64,000 nt of DNA from JAMZMI01 sp047632435 (GTDB taxonomy: Bacteria > Bacteroidota > Bacteroidia > Cytophagales > Cyclobacteriaceae): assembly GCA_047632435.1 (NCBI GenBank), contig JBLICU010000005.1:1-64000 (forward strand), in the 5' to 3' direction. Below, in pieces: positions 17,490-27,038 of the stretch. A model generated the notes under the pieces. That model ran no database searches and was not told where the DNA came from. It saw nothing but the letters and a program-made list of their open reading frames with translations. The stretch's first letter is position 1; every line of letters starts with the position of its first letter. Made by a program: the position numbers and the translations under genes.

Positions 17490-20408
17490 TTAATATTTGA
17501 TGATTCTTTCAGTATATCGGTGACCAAAAACGTCGGTAAACCGAATCATATAGATACCTCGCTCGATTCCGCTCAGGTCAATCCGATCGCCTACAAGCTC
17601 ACTTTGAGTAAGCACCTTCACTTCTCTACCTTTAAGATCATATATACTCACAGCGTTAATGGGTGATTCACTTTGAAAGTTGAGATCTGTAGATGTAGGA
17701 TTAGGGTATGTTTTGAATGTAGAAATCACTTTTTTAACTTCCGGTCCGGAGATCGCCATCCTTGCTCCAGAATTCAAAGTAATTTCCAGATAAGGTCTAA
17801 AGCCTGTGTTGGTATTTTCAGAACTATAAAGCTGCGCCAATGCCCCGCTTTCCGCATCGTCACTCAACTTAATAGAGATTACACCATCTATTCCCAACTG
17901 CGTGTTAACAGCAGAGCCTATATCCAGTGTGTACCAGCTATTACTTGTGCCAACGCTTAGATCTCCGAGTGAATACGAGACTCCAGGTGCTGAATTATAC
18001 GTGACAGTGGACTCACTCCAGCTATCGGTGGCAGCTTTATATACATCTATGTTCATACTATAATCAGCATTTCCATAAATATTAAAAACAGCTGAAGCAA
18101 CGCTACTGACTCCAAGTGAATTCATGTCAAATTTCAAAAAAGCCTCCCTCCTAAAGTTGACATTGGTAGTCCCTTTCACAGCCAATGTCTGTTCAGAACC
18201 ATAGTTTGTGCTCGCGTAAGTTCCTGCACGGACGTAAGCATCATCACCAGGTGAAACAGCCGTAATTGTCGTACCCGCAACCACCAGGTAGGCCTTATAT
18301 TGACTTTGCGTATTTTCTTTGCTGTAGAGATCTATGGTTTTGACGAGTCCCGCATCGTCCATCAGTCCAATCGAAAAGGTGCCGTTCCCGGTCATTTCAT
18401 CCTGCGCAGCACTTGTCACATCCAGCTGTATCCAGCCATCGGACGTACCTACCGATGCGGCTGATATTAGCGAAGTAAATGAAGGGGCATTGCTCCAGTT
18501 GACAGTGGATTCAGTCCAGGTATCAGAAGATGCTTTGTAAGCATTGATATTCATATTTAGCTCCGCATTTCCGTACACAAACAAATGCGCTGAAGTAATT
18601 GCGCTATAGCTTGTCAGGTCAAACTTCAGGAGTGTCCTCCGAGTGAAACTGGCATTGCTACTTTCCTTCACCGTTAATAATTGTTCACTCCCATAATTTG
18701 TGCTGCTGTATGATCCGCCTCTGATATGTGCATCTTCATTTACGTAAAGCGTGTCGCCCCCAGTACTGGCTGTACTCACTTGGTGCACACCTCTGTCAAC
18801 AGGAGCCAGTGTAGCAATCTCGTTTTGATAATAATCTTCATCCGGGATAGATGCTATCCGAATGCCACTACCCAATGCTGGAGAACCTGACCCTAATTCA
18901 TAGCCACTATCCCCTCCACCAGGATTGGACAGCAATGGATCTAAAGTGAGACCATTATTGTCCGTTGGCACATTTGACGCTGTATTGCCATAGAAGGTAT
19001 TGTAAGCAAACAGATTATCCGTGCTACTGGTGAACTCATAGGTACTATTTGATCCCAGGTTATAAAAAATATTATTGTAATAGGACGTATTATCTGGATA
19101 GCTACCGCTCCAACCTTTGTGAAAAACAATCTTGGTAGAATCCTGGGAGCTACTTAAATAGATCACATTGTTGTGAAAGGTTGTATTAGTGGCCGCCCCA
19201 GAAGATCTTAAAACAAACCACTTATCGTCCCCGTACCTTTTTACTTGTCCATCACGCTCGAAAATATTATACCTGACTATGGTTCCATCATTAAAATCCC
19301 CAGGACCTCCTGTTACAAGCATCCCAAAATCATTATCGTGAAGATAGTTGTATTGGATAATAGTCCCTTTGGTGCGATAGTCACTATCTACTCCACCTGC
19401 ATCATGATCTCCTACATTCGCTTTTGTATATTCAAATTCATTGTATTGCCAGATGGTATTATCCGTATTAAAATTAAACGCAGCATTTCCAGACTCTTTT
19501 ATTGAACAATGGTCAAAATGACAATTTTCAATCACTGCATTATCAGCTACTCTAACTATCAAGGCATTTGCTCCAGTGCGCTCAAAACTAGTGTTTCGTA
19601 TCACCAAATTAGTTGTTGGTGTCCAATCGGTGTTGGTTGACAAAGTCCTATTATCATAATCTGATTCATTGGAAATACCCGTGCGATCTACATCATGGAT
19701 GTAGCAATCTTCAATCAGAATGTCATCGAAGTACGTTGGGGTTTCGGAACCAAAATTGAATATGCGAAAGAAAATTCCGCCGTTGTGTTTTTGCGAAATC
19801 TGGCCATTTACACCATGTACTTCCAAATTAATAAAATGCAATTGACTCAATTCCCCTACATCATTGGCCTGAACCAGTACACCACATTTCTTCGTATTCG
19901 TGCCCGTGTACTTACCCGGATTCGTGACATTCGCATAATCCGTTTCATTGTCACTTTCCCACTCACTTAGCGTAATGCTTGACTCTTCACTTGAGTCATA
20001 ATTGGTAATTTCAAGATCTCGGATAACCCAATATTCCTGATTGTAGAGAAGTATGGTGCAATACTTTGTCTGACCAGGCTCCACGGTACAATTCGAGGAT
20101 CCATCCCCATTGAGTGCTGGTCTACTGCCACTGCCGTACATTCCTATTACAATAGGGTTACCTGATGAACCAGAACCTTGTGGTTTTATCGTTCCGGTCC
20201 ATGATTGACCCGCTTTAAAAAGGATACTATCTCCCGGCTGAAAAGTAGTCGTGTTAATATTTGCAAGTGTTTCCCATGCTGCCATCTGCGAAGTTCCACT
20301 ATTGCCATCATCTCCTGAGACAGAGTCAATGTAGTAGTTGGTCGCAAGACAAGGCCATGCTGCACTGAGCATTATAATGGCCAATAAGCGTTGAGCGTGT
20401 TTCATCAT
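17490..20408 (-). CDS. Secreted beta-helix protein with two DNRLRE (CBM96-like) domains and T9SS tail (paralogue B)
   Basis: 972 residues: signal peptide (cleavage near CLATNYY), beta-helix domain about residues 24-540 closely matching paralogues A and C (DVDRTGIS, GGVDSDYRTK, YLHDNDFGMLVTGG), first DNRLRE domain about 550-715 (VNEDAHIRGGSY, LLKFDLTSY), second DNRLRE domain about 716-880 (GDDAYVRAGTY, FLKFDMNS), then a T9SS type A domain (YPNPTSTD, IERGIYMIRF, ERIIKY). DNRLRE domains correspond to the CBM96 family, whose studied members bind alginate-type polysaccharides. The protein is therefore probably a cell-surface enzyme with attached glycan-binding modules. It is the largest enzyme of the PUL; the gap to the next gene in the operon is 65 bp. 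Confidence 0.85.
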   Translation of the reverse strand: MMKHAQRLLAIIMLSAAWPCLATNYYIDSVSGDDGNSGTSQMAAWETLANINTTTFQPGDSILFKAGQSWTGTIKPQGSGSSGNPIVIGMYGSGSRPALNGDGSSNCTVEPGQTKYCTILLYNQEYWVIRDLEITNYDSSEESSITLSEWESDNETDYANVTNPGKYTGTNTKKCGVLVQANDVGELSQLHFINLEVHGVNGQISQKHNGGIFFRIFNFGSETPTYFDDILIEDCYIHDVDRTGISNESDYDNRTLSTNTDWTPTTNLVIRNTSFERTGANALIVRVADNAVIENCHFDHCSIKESGNAAFNFNTDNTIWQYNEFEYTKANVGDHDAGGVDSDYRTKGTIIQYNYLHDNDFGMLVTGGPGDFNDGTIVRYNIFERDGQVKRYGDDKWFVLRSSGAATNTTFHNNVIYLSSSQDSTKIVFHKGWSGSYPDNTSYYNNIFYNLGSNSTYEFTSSTDNLFAYNTFYGNTASNVPTDNNGLTLDPLLSNPGGGDSGYELGSGSPALGSGIRIASIPDEDYYQNEIATLAPVDRGVHQVSTASTGGDTLYVNEDAHIRGGSYSSTNYGSEQLLTVKESSNASFTRRTLLKFDLTSYSAITSAHLFVYGNAELNMNINAYKASSDTWTESTVNWSNAPSFTSLISAASVGTSDGWIQLDVTSAAQDEMTGNGTFSIGLMDDAGLVKTIDLYSKENTQSQYKAYLVVAGTTITAVSPGDDAYVRAGTYASTNYGSEQTLAVKGTTNVNFRREAFLKFDMNSLGVSSVASAVFNIYGNADYSMNIDVYKAATDSWSESTVTYNSAPGVSYSLGDLSVGTSNSWYTLDIGSAVNTQLGIDGVISIKLSDDAESGALAQLYSSENTNTGFRPYLEITLNSGARMAISGPEVKKVISTFKTYPNPTSTDLNFQSESPINAVSIYDLKGREVKVLTQSELVGDRIDLSGIERGIYMIRFTDVFGHRYTERIIKY

Positions 20409-20457
20409 TTTAGGGTTTTTGGGTTAGTTAAATTTTAACGCCGAATCTGATTCTCCC

Positions 20458-22536
20458 TTAAGGCTTCATGATTCTGGTTGCGTAAACATGCTGGTCAATA
20501 TCCAATGCATGAATGATATATATCCCGGGATTCAAGAAGCTTAAATCCATTGATAACTGATTTGAATGAATATCTTTTAATTGGTAAACTATCGCACCTT
20601 TCATATCCACCACCTTAATTCCCACAAAGGCTTTGCCCGATTGAAGTTTGAGTGCTCCATTTATTACAGGGTTTGGGTAAATCCGTAATTCATCCATGGG
20701 CAAATCAAAATCTGCTTCCAGATTCTTAAATACTGCACCAGTACGCGATCCACTGGAAAGCTGATCTGTGACGTAATCCACCAATATATATGGCCTTACA
20801 TGCTGATACGTCTGATTCTCCTTACTGGTTACCTTGAGTTGTGACGTGGTTACAGCATTGTCCTTCAGACCTATGGAAACAATCGAATCACTCTCATATT
20901 CCTGATTCACAAGGCTTGTAGCAAAAACAGTGTAGCTCTTGTAGGAACTACCTTCCACAGGTAGTGTATAGAATTTATTGCTCATGGCCGGGCGATTATT
21001 CCAAGATAAACTTCCTTCTGCCCAGTCATCCGCGGCTCCATAGAAACCCACCTCAAAACTTTCATTGTCATTCACATAACCATTGATTTTCAGACTCGCG
21101 TCAACGATATAACCGTTAATCCCTTGTAGGTTGAATTTTAAATAGGTTCTTCGGGTGTAACCAGAAGTAGTGATTTCCTTGACCCGCAAAAGATCTTCTG
21201 TACCGAAGTTGGTATCTCCAAAACTCCCATCCTGAACATGTGCATCCTCGGTAACCCAAATCGTGTCCTGCATGTACTGATAGCCATACTGCATTTCCAA
21301 TACTTTGCTGGCATATCTTCTTCCCAGGATCCGCTGGCTTTCAGAATCAAAATGCGTACTATCAAAAGCCATTAAACCGAAGGACTCCACAATATCAGTG
21401 TTGGCAACAGAATCAGGTAACGTCCTAATTAACTTATTAAAATTGGAATTTTCAGGTCTTAGCTGACTGATTTGCCCTGCAATAAACGATAGGTTTGGCA
21501 TGTCCAGTGTATCTCTAAAATCAGTGATTAAAGACTTCAACTTGGATAAGTAAGTCAGGGTATCATTCTTATTACTTTCTCCTTGGTGCCAAAGAATTCC
21601 TTTGAGTTGCGTATTGGGAAGGGCTAGCGCTGCGCTGATACGGACATAAGCAGAATCAAAATAGCCCGCATTTGCACCTTTGAGCCATTCATTGATATTG
21701 GAACCCCCTCTCGCATTCACAACCAGGCCTATGTCCTTGCCTGTCACCCTGTGCACCATTTCACCAAAAGTATAGGCATAACCCAATTTCTGGTGAACTA
21801 AATCTTTGCGTATTGTTGAATAAGCGTTCAATGGATTTTTAGCCGGAATCCAACTGTTTACATCATTCAAGAGATAAACATCGTTTAAAGAGACTGTATC
21901 CTGTGCTTCAATTTCGGCTCTTCCGGCTGTATTCGATTGACCAATGATAAAATAGACATCCTTTGTTGCCGACTCACCTTCCACCACCAAACGCGCTTTG
22001 TATTGACTTGAGCTATTCTCTTTGCTATACAAAAAAACAGTTTTGACTAGCGAAAAATCATCCTTCAGCCCGACGGAGAACGACTTATTTCCCCCGTTCA
22101 TTTCATCCTGTGCAGCCGATGTAACATCGAATTCAACCCATTGATCAGTTGTAGTAACTATTGCAGAATCTATGAAGGCATTGAAAGATGAAGCGTTGTT
22201 CCAGGTAAGGGTAGACTCAGACCAAGTATCAGGATATACCTTGTATGCACTTACGGTCATCTCTTGTTGGGCACTCCCATAGACCAATAACTTTGCTGAG
22301 GAAATAGCCCTATAAGCTCCCAAATCAAATTGCAAATAAGTCCTACGGGTGTAGGAAGCATTATTACTTTCCTTGATCTCCATCTTAATTGCGTCTCCAT
22401 GGTTGTCATTGCTATAGGAACCTCCACGGATATGCGCGTCCTGATCAATATAAAGCGTATCAGTGACCATACTGAAAACTATATTTGCAATAAAAGCAAA
22501 AACACTAAAAAGCAATATTCTAAATAGTAGATTCAC
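20458..22536 (-). CDS. DNRLRE - sialate O-acetylesterase-like (SGNH/SASA) - DNRLRE protein with T9SS tail
   Basis: 692 residues: signal peptide; DNRLRE domain about residues 27-188 (IDQDAHIRGGSY, YLQFDLGAY); an SGNH/SASA (CE6-like) esterase about 192-425; a second DNRLRE domain about 430-595; T9SS type A domain to the end (YPNPVING, LNPGIYIIHA, TRIMKP). The esterase shows the nucleophile block IIGQSNTAGR, the GILWHQGESN block and a late DSTHFDS likely to supply the catalytic Asp/His. The expected activity is removal of O-acetyl groups from the target polysaccharide at the cell surface, opening it to the other enzymes. The first DNRLRE domain is very similar to the first one of paralogue B, pointing to domain shuffling within the operon. 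Confidence 0.85.
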   Translation of the reverse strand: MNLLFRILLFSVFAFIANIVFSMVTDTLYIDQDAHIRGGSYSNDNHGDAIKMEIKESNNASYTRRTYLQFDLGAYRAISSAKLLVYGSAQQEMTVSAYKVYPDTWSESTLTWNNASSFNAFIDSAIVTTTDQWVEFDVTSAAQDEMNGGNKSFSVGLKDDFSLVKTVFLYSKENSSSQYKARLVVEGESATKDVYFIIGQSNTAGRAEIEAQDTVSLNDVYLLNDVNSWIPAKNPLNAYSTIRKDLVHQKLGYAYTFGEMVHRVTGKDIGLVVNARGGSNINEWLKGANAGYFDSAYVRISAALALPNTQLKGILWHQGESNKNDTLTYLSKLKSLITDFRDTLDMPNLSFIAGQISQLRPENSNFNKLIRTLPDSVANTDIVESFGLMAFDSTHFDSESQRILGRRYASKVLEMQYGYQYMQDTIWVTEDAHVQDGSFGDTNFGTEDLLRVKEITTSGYTRRTYLKFNLQGINGYIVDASLKINGYVNDNESFEVGFYGAADDWAEGSLSWNNRPAMSNKFYTLPVEGSSYKSYTVFATSLVNQEYESDSIVSIGLKDNAVTTSQLKVTSKENQTYQHVRPYILVDYVTDQLSSGSRTGAVFKNLEADFDLPMDELRIYPNPVINGALKLQSGKAFVGIKVVDMKGAIVYQLKDIHSNQLSMDLSFLNPGIYIIHALDIDQHVYATRIMKP

Positions 22537-22552
22537 ATTGTTCGTTTAATGG

Positions 22553-24199
22553 TTAGAAATTAATTCCAATATTGAGGCTGTCCGCATGAATGCGCTTACC
22601 CTCGTAATCTTTGGTTGGCATCTTAATCAATTCAATCCCTGTATTTCGTAAAAGGGAATTTTCAGATGGCACATAGCCATCATTATCTGATTTGAATAGT
22701 TCACGCACATCAACAATATTAGCATCTCTCGATGGCCATGACCGTACCGGCTTGTTCGCAATCACATTGTTTTCAAAGTGGTTTTCAGTACTTTCAGTCA
22801 TCTGGAGATAGGTACCCACCCCATCATTAATAATAACGTTATTATAATAGGTGGACTTAGATGGATAGCCGCCCCAGTTTTTATGATAAACTGCTGCGCG
22901 ACCTTTCTGCTTCGAGCCAATTTTAAAAATATTATTATGAACCCATGTGTTCGTTGCATTTCCAGAAATCTTAAATGAGTAGTCCAATCTACCATCTGAA
23001 GTATCTCTTGTGATGCCATCATTTTCAAAAATATTGAATCTGACAATTGTTCCTTCATTGAACCCTCCAAAGCTCCTTTGACCGCCTGTAACGAGTGGCC
23101 CAAAATCATTGTCATGAATATAATTGTATTGCATGATGGTCCACTTCGTCCGAAAATCACTGTCAATACCACCGGCATCATGGTCACCAATGTTGTATTT
23201 TGTAAATCGACCTTCATTATATTGAAGCAAAGCACTATCAGTGTTAAATACAAAAAAAGCATTGCCACTCTCCTTTATGGCACAGTGATCGAAAAGGTTA
23301 TTTTCAATTATTGGTTTGTCAGCCACACGGAGTATCAGTGCATTCGCACCTGTTCGTTCAAACCGGCAATTTCTAACTATATAACCCAGCGATGGAGTCC
23401 AATTATCAATAGAATCAAGCGTGCGATTTTCATAGTAAGATGAATTTGAAATTCCAGTTCTGTCAACATCATGTATGTAACAGCTGTCAAATACCAATCC
23501 ATCAAAATAGGTTGGTTTTTCAGATTCCGAACCTAGAATTTCAAGAAAAATACCCCCATTATTTTTGGTTCGAATGTCCCCATTTATTCCGTGAATATAT
23601 AGGTTATTATAAGTTAGGTTGTGAATAGCACCATAGTTTCTGGCTTGTACGAGAATTGCGCTTTTTCTTTTTCTGGGTTGTTGATACTGTTTTGGGTGAT
23701 AATAATTAGCAAAGCTGTCAATATTATGTTGCTCCCATTTCGTGAGCGTGATTCCTTCCTCTTGCTGATCATAGTTGGTGATTTCAAGATCTCTTATTGC
23801 CCAATATTCCTGGTTGTAAAGGAATAGCGTACAGAAATGCTCATCTTCAGCTTCCGGAGTACAGTTGTAAGCGCCTTGCCCCTGTATTTTAGGGGCTTTC
23901 CCTTCGCCATATTTACCCATTGTTATAGGTTTATTTGGAGCGCCTGATCCTTTTGGCAACAATGTCCCTGACCATTCACAACCAGCCTTGAAGAGCAGCT
24001 TATCACCAGGCTCGAAAGTAACCTGATTTACCCGCTCAAGTGATTGCCATGCTTCGGCAGCACTCGTGCCTTCATTAAGATCTGAACCTGATTCACAGTC
24101 AACATAATAGCTAATGACTGTCACTTCCTGACAGGAAAATAGACATATCACGGCAGCTACTAAATAGCATAATCGAACATATAAAAAAGAACCAGTCAT
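22553..24199 (-). CDS. Beta-helix lipoprotein (paralogue C)
   Basis: 548 residues with an N-terminal lipobox (VICLFSC, Cys about residue 23) instead of a T9SS tail, so it is an outer-membrane or periplasmic lipoprotein. The mature region begins with the same entry block as paralogues A and B (SYYVDCESGSDLNEG, FEPGDKLLFKAGCEW) and carries the same landmarks: DVDRTGIS, GGIDSDFRTK, YIHDNDFGPLVTGG. It has no extra domains. It follows a hairpin downstream of the surface lipoprotein gene and precedes the esterase gene by 16 bp. It is a likely polysaccharide-active enzyme whose family and activity I cannot name. Confidence 0.85.
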   Translation of the reverse strand: MTGSFLYVRLCYLVAAVICLFSCQEVTVISYYVDCESGSDLNEGTSAAEAWQSLERVNQVTFEPGDKLLFKAGCEWSGTLLPKGSGAPNKPITMGKYGEGKAPKIQGQGAYNCTPEAEDEHFCTLFLYNQEYWAIRDLEITNYDQQEEGITLTKWEQHNIDSFANYYHPKQYQQPRKRKSAILVQARNYGAIHNLTYNNLYIHGINGDIRTKNNGGIFLEILGSESEKPTYFDGLVFDSCYIHDVDRTGISNSSYYENRTLDSIDNWTPSLGYIVRNCRFERTGANALILRVADKPIIENNLFDHCAIKESGNAFFVFNTDSALLQYNEGRFTKYNIGDHDAGGIDSDFRTKWTIMQYNYIHDNDFGPLVTGGQRSFGGFNEGTIVRFNIFENDGITRDTSDGRLDYSFKISGNATNTWVHNNIFKIGSKQKGRAAVYHKNWGGYPSKSTYYNNVIINDGVGTYLQMTESTENHFENNVIANKPVRSWPSRDANIVDVRELFKSDNDGYVPSENSLLRNTGIELIKMPTKDYEGKRIHADSLNIGINF

Positions 24200-24238
24200 A
24201 CTTTAAAGGAAATAATTTAAAAGGATTTAAATATTAGA

Positions 24239-24266
24239 GAAGTGAGATGATCCCTCATCTCACTTC
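24239..24266 (-). terminator. Intercistronic hairpin inside the PUL operon
   Basis: The arms 24239-24250 (GAAGTGAGATGA) and 24255-24266 are perfectly complementary over 12 bp, with loop TCCC. It sits 14 bp past the stop of the surface lipoprotein gene and 40 bp before the first enzyme gene. There is no T-run on the minus strand, so it is more likely a partial terminator or RNA 3'-end stabiliser that raises susC, susD and lipoprotein levels over those of the enzymes. Confidence 0.6.
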
Positions 24267-24280
24267 TTTCTAATTGTTTA

Positions 24281-25294
24281 TTAACGCGCAGCAATACTTA
24301 CTTCATCCACAGCTATACCTCTAGAATAAGTCCCCTCAGGAAGGTCTGCTTCTATTTTGAATTTCAAATTTCCATCTATATCAGCAGTTCCATTGATTGT
24401 ATACATCGTATAAATACCACTATCACCGGTTCCATCAGTGAATGCATTATCCATTGTGTCTCCACCGGTAAAACTCGCATCCAATCCTCTTTCTGAGCTA
24501 CCATGGAGTCTCAGCCAATACGTAACAGTGGCTGGCTGACCTGCTTCCAATCCACTTACAGCAATTTCAACTGAAGTACCCGGGCCTTGCACAGAAAATG
24601 CATTTCCACAATTTCCATCTGTATCGTCATTATTATCAGCATCTGCTACACCGTCTGAGGCTGTGTCTGTGCACATTGCTCTTTGAGATTGTACCCTTGC
24701 ACCAATGTCTGTATTAGTGTCATCTCCATCATTATAATGCGTAATGGCATAAGCCACAGTCAATCCTTCCATGACAGTACCGGCAGACTCTAAATCTTCT
24801 ACGAACAGCTCGCTTCCATGTCCACCATCACCTGACGTACTGGATTTGCCCATTTCAAAGCCACTGGAATATATTACAGTACCTGCATCAAGGAAAGTAA
24901 TAGGCACTGCAGTAACATTGGCGGTAACATCAATGATTTCAGTCAAATCGCCAGATGATACGGTGATTTCTCCAGTAACTGCACCAAGAGTTGCTTCCAG
25001 ACTTGGCGCAAAAGTAAGAGTAACCGTGTTCAAGGCATTCGCAATAGGAAATACCGTTTGACTTAAACTGAAACCTTTTCCCGTTACGGATAGCGTTACA
25101 GTTCCAGTTATATTCTCACCCGTCACAGTAAACTCTTTCGTAGCAGTAACCCCAGCTTGTACATCTCCAAAAGCTAAGGATGAAGCGCTTAAGGTTACTA
25201 CGGGATCTGGAGCGGGCTCATCTTCGCTGCATGAGATAAATCCTATGCAAGAAATAAAAAGGATAATGAGTAAATAGTTTTTAGAAGATTTCAT
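24281..25294 (-). CDS. Surface lipoprotein, candidate glycan-binding protein of the PUL
   Basis: A 337-residue lipoprotein (signal ends IGFISC, Cys about residue 22, followed by an acidic SEDEPAPDP linker typical of surface-exposed Bacteroidota lipoproteins). Residues about 30-130 form an Ig-like beta-sandwich resembling DUF1573/choice-of-anchor domains (SSLAFGDVQAGVTATKEFTV). The remaining 200 residues look like a jelly-roll carbohydrate-binding module (VIYSSGFEMG, VTYWLRLHGSSERG, AVDEVSIAAR). The position directly after susD is where SusE/SusF-type surface glycan-binding proteins are encoded, and that is the role I infer. No catalytic motif is visible. Confidence 0.75.
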   Translation of the reverse strand: MKSSKNYLLIILFISCIGFISCSEDEPAPDPVVTLSASSLAFGDVQAGVTATKEFTVTGENITGTVTLSVTGKGFSLSQTVFPIANALNTVTLTFAPSLEATLGAVTGEITVSSGDLTEIIDVTANVTAVPITFLDAGTVIYSSGFEMGKSSTSGDGGHGSELFVEDLESAGTVMEGLTVAYAITHYNDGDDTNTDIGARVQSQRAMCTDTASDGVADADNNDDTDGNCGNAFSVQGPGTSVEIAVSGLEAGQPATVTYWLRLHGSSERGLDASFTGGDTMDNAFTDGTGDSGIYTMYTINGTADIDGNLKFKIEADLPEGTYSRGIAVDEVSIAAR

Positions 25295-25373
25295 AATTTA
25301 AAGTTGTTTAGTTTGTACATATTAGTTTAATAAAATATCTAGTTTACTGGGCATGTATTTAATTCAAGAGGTT

Positions 25374-27038
25374 TTAATAACTAGGGTTATTACTTATTTT
25401 GAAATCAAGATTTGCATCAATAAAAGATTGCGGAATCGGAAATAGCTTATCTCTTTCTATCATTTTTCCAGATGCATTTACATTGTACAGATTGGTTCTT
25501 TCAATCCATTTATTATTTCTGAGTAGCGTGTATCTCCTATGCTCTTCCGAAAAAAGCTCCCGAGCTCGCTCATCTAAAATAAGATCAATGTCAATTTCTG
25601 CCGGAGTTACTTGAGTTGCATTGGCACGATTTCTTAATTCATTGATATAGAATGCAGCATTGTTAGGGTCACTATTTTTGAAATACGCCTCTGCCAATAA
25701 GAGATAAGTATCAGCAAGCCTTAGATAAATCTGATCATTAAAAGCTCTGCTTTCGCTTGGATCAACCACATGTGACCAATCCCACTTACGAGTGTAGGGT
25801 CTAATTCTATCTCCAAGAGGATCCTCCGGGGTGAAGTCCAGCCATAATGTATCACCGACACTTCCAGCTGTGGATGGATCTTCTTCGCTCACTACAAAAT
25901 AAGTCCGCCAGCTAAACTCATCGCCCCTATCATCTATCACCACCCCATTGTTATCCCGATAAAGATCAAACACAAACTTGGTGGCTGAAAGACGAGTATT
26001 TCCTCTACCACCTCGATCTATGGTGACAGCCAACCCAGGAGCTCCGCCACTAGAACTGCTATACTCACTCATGAACCATCGTCTCATGATATTGTGCCCT
26101 TGTCCTCCTTCCACTTCATATTCATTTTGTAGCACCCACAAGGCTTCTGTATTACCCTCACTCGGATTGGAATTGCCGCTCAGAAACATATCACTATAAG
26201 GAGTTCCTGGAAACGAAGAATTTACACCATATCTATTAGTTACAAGTGAGCGAGAACCTCCTATGGCTTCAAGTGCTAATGAAATAGCCGCAGAATACTC
26301 CTCCTCGATTATCAACAATTCAGTTAAATAGTGCTGAGCCACAGCTTTGATAATCTTACCATCATTTAAATGAACTTCTGGTAAGTGCATGACCGCAAAT
26401 TCTAAATCCTCTTTTATAAATTCTCGAATATCAGCAACAGATGTTCGTTCCCAGTCAAGACGAACATTTTCACCCGTAGATTCCTCCTTGACCAAAGGCA
26501 CATCACCATATAGAAAGGTAAGATGACGGTACGCCCACGCTCTCATGGTTTTGGCTTCACCTGAAATTCTATTCAAAGTACTTTCATCAATACCTCCTCC
26601 TCCAAATTGATCTGCTCTATTGATTATGGTGTTGGAAGCATTGATAATTTCATATAACCAATTCCATGTCCCACTGAAGTATCCTTGAGCAGCATTTCCC
26701 AATACTTGCTCTCCCCAATCATTGAGGAAAAGTTCAGCATTCCATGGTCGGTTGCCGTAGATGATGTCCGTTCCAGCCATCATCATTGCACATGTCAGGT
26801 TATTACTATTGCCAGTAGGGTTACTATTACTTGGTAGTCCGGCTCGTTCAACACGTGCCAGCGCATAGAGGCCATTTAGTCCTGCATCAAACCCCACCTC
26901 ATCTACATAGAGATTATCAGGTGCTATGACATGAGGGATTTCTTGATCTAAGAATTGGTCTTGACATGACACACTAACCAAGATGGTAACTGCCAAAATG
27001 AATGTTTTGATTATGTAATGTTGGGGTTGCTTTTTCAT
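25374..27038 (-). CDS. SusD/RagB-family nutrient-binding lipoprotein
   Basis: A 554-residue outer-membrane lipoprotein (lipobox VSVSC, Cys about residue 25) that caps the SusC channel and binds the glycan. SusD marks include the TPR-like helical N-terminal half (GEAKTMRAWAYRHLTFLYGDVPLV near residue 155), LRLADTYLLLAEAYF near residue 448 and the C-terminal YINELRNRA, LILDERARELFSEEHRR and KMIERDKLFPIPQ blocks. Its ATG shares one base with the stop of susC (TAATG at 27038), so the pair is translationally coupled. Confidence 0.95.
   Translation of the reverse strand: MKKQPQHYIIKTFILAVTILVSVSCQDQFLDQEIPHVIAPDNLYVDEVGFDAGLNGLYALARVERAGLPSNSNPTGNSNNLTCAMMMAGTDIIYGNRPWNAELFLNDWGEQVLGNAAQGYFSGTWNWLYEIINASNTIINRADQFGGGGIDESTLNRISGEAKTMRAWAYRHLTFLYGDVPLVKEESTGENVRLDWERTSVADIREFIKEDLEFAVMHLPEVHLNDGKIIKAVAQHYLTELLIIEEEYSAAISLALEAIGGSRSLVTNRYGVNSSFPGTPYSDMFLSGNSNPSEGNTEALWVLQNEYEVEGGQGHNIMRRWFMSEYSSSSGGAPGLAVTIDRGGRGNTRLSATKFVFDLYRDNNGVVIDDRGDEFSWRTYFVVSEEDPSTAGSVGDTLWLDFTPEDPLGDRIRPYTRKWDWSHVVDPSESRAFNDQIYLRLADTYLLLAEAYFKNSDPNNAAFYINELRNRANATQVTPAEIDIDLILDERARELFSEEHRRYTLLRNNKWIERTNLYNVNASGKMIERDKLFPIPQSFIDANLDFKISNNPSY

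Noticed and set aside
22798..23268. 156-codon minus-strand frame inside paralogue C
   Set aside because: Lies in another frame of a clear beta-helix gene on the same strand; composition rich in Met/Ile/Thr is that of a shadow frame.
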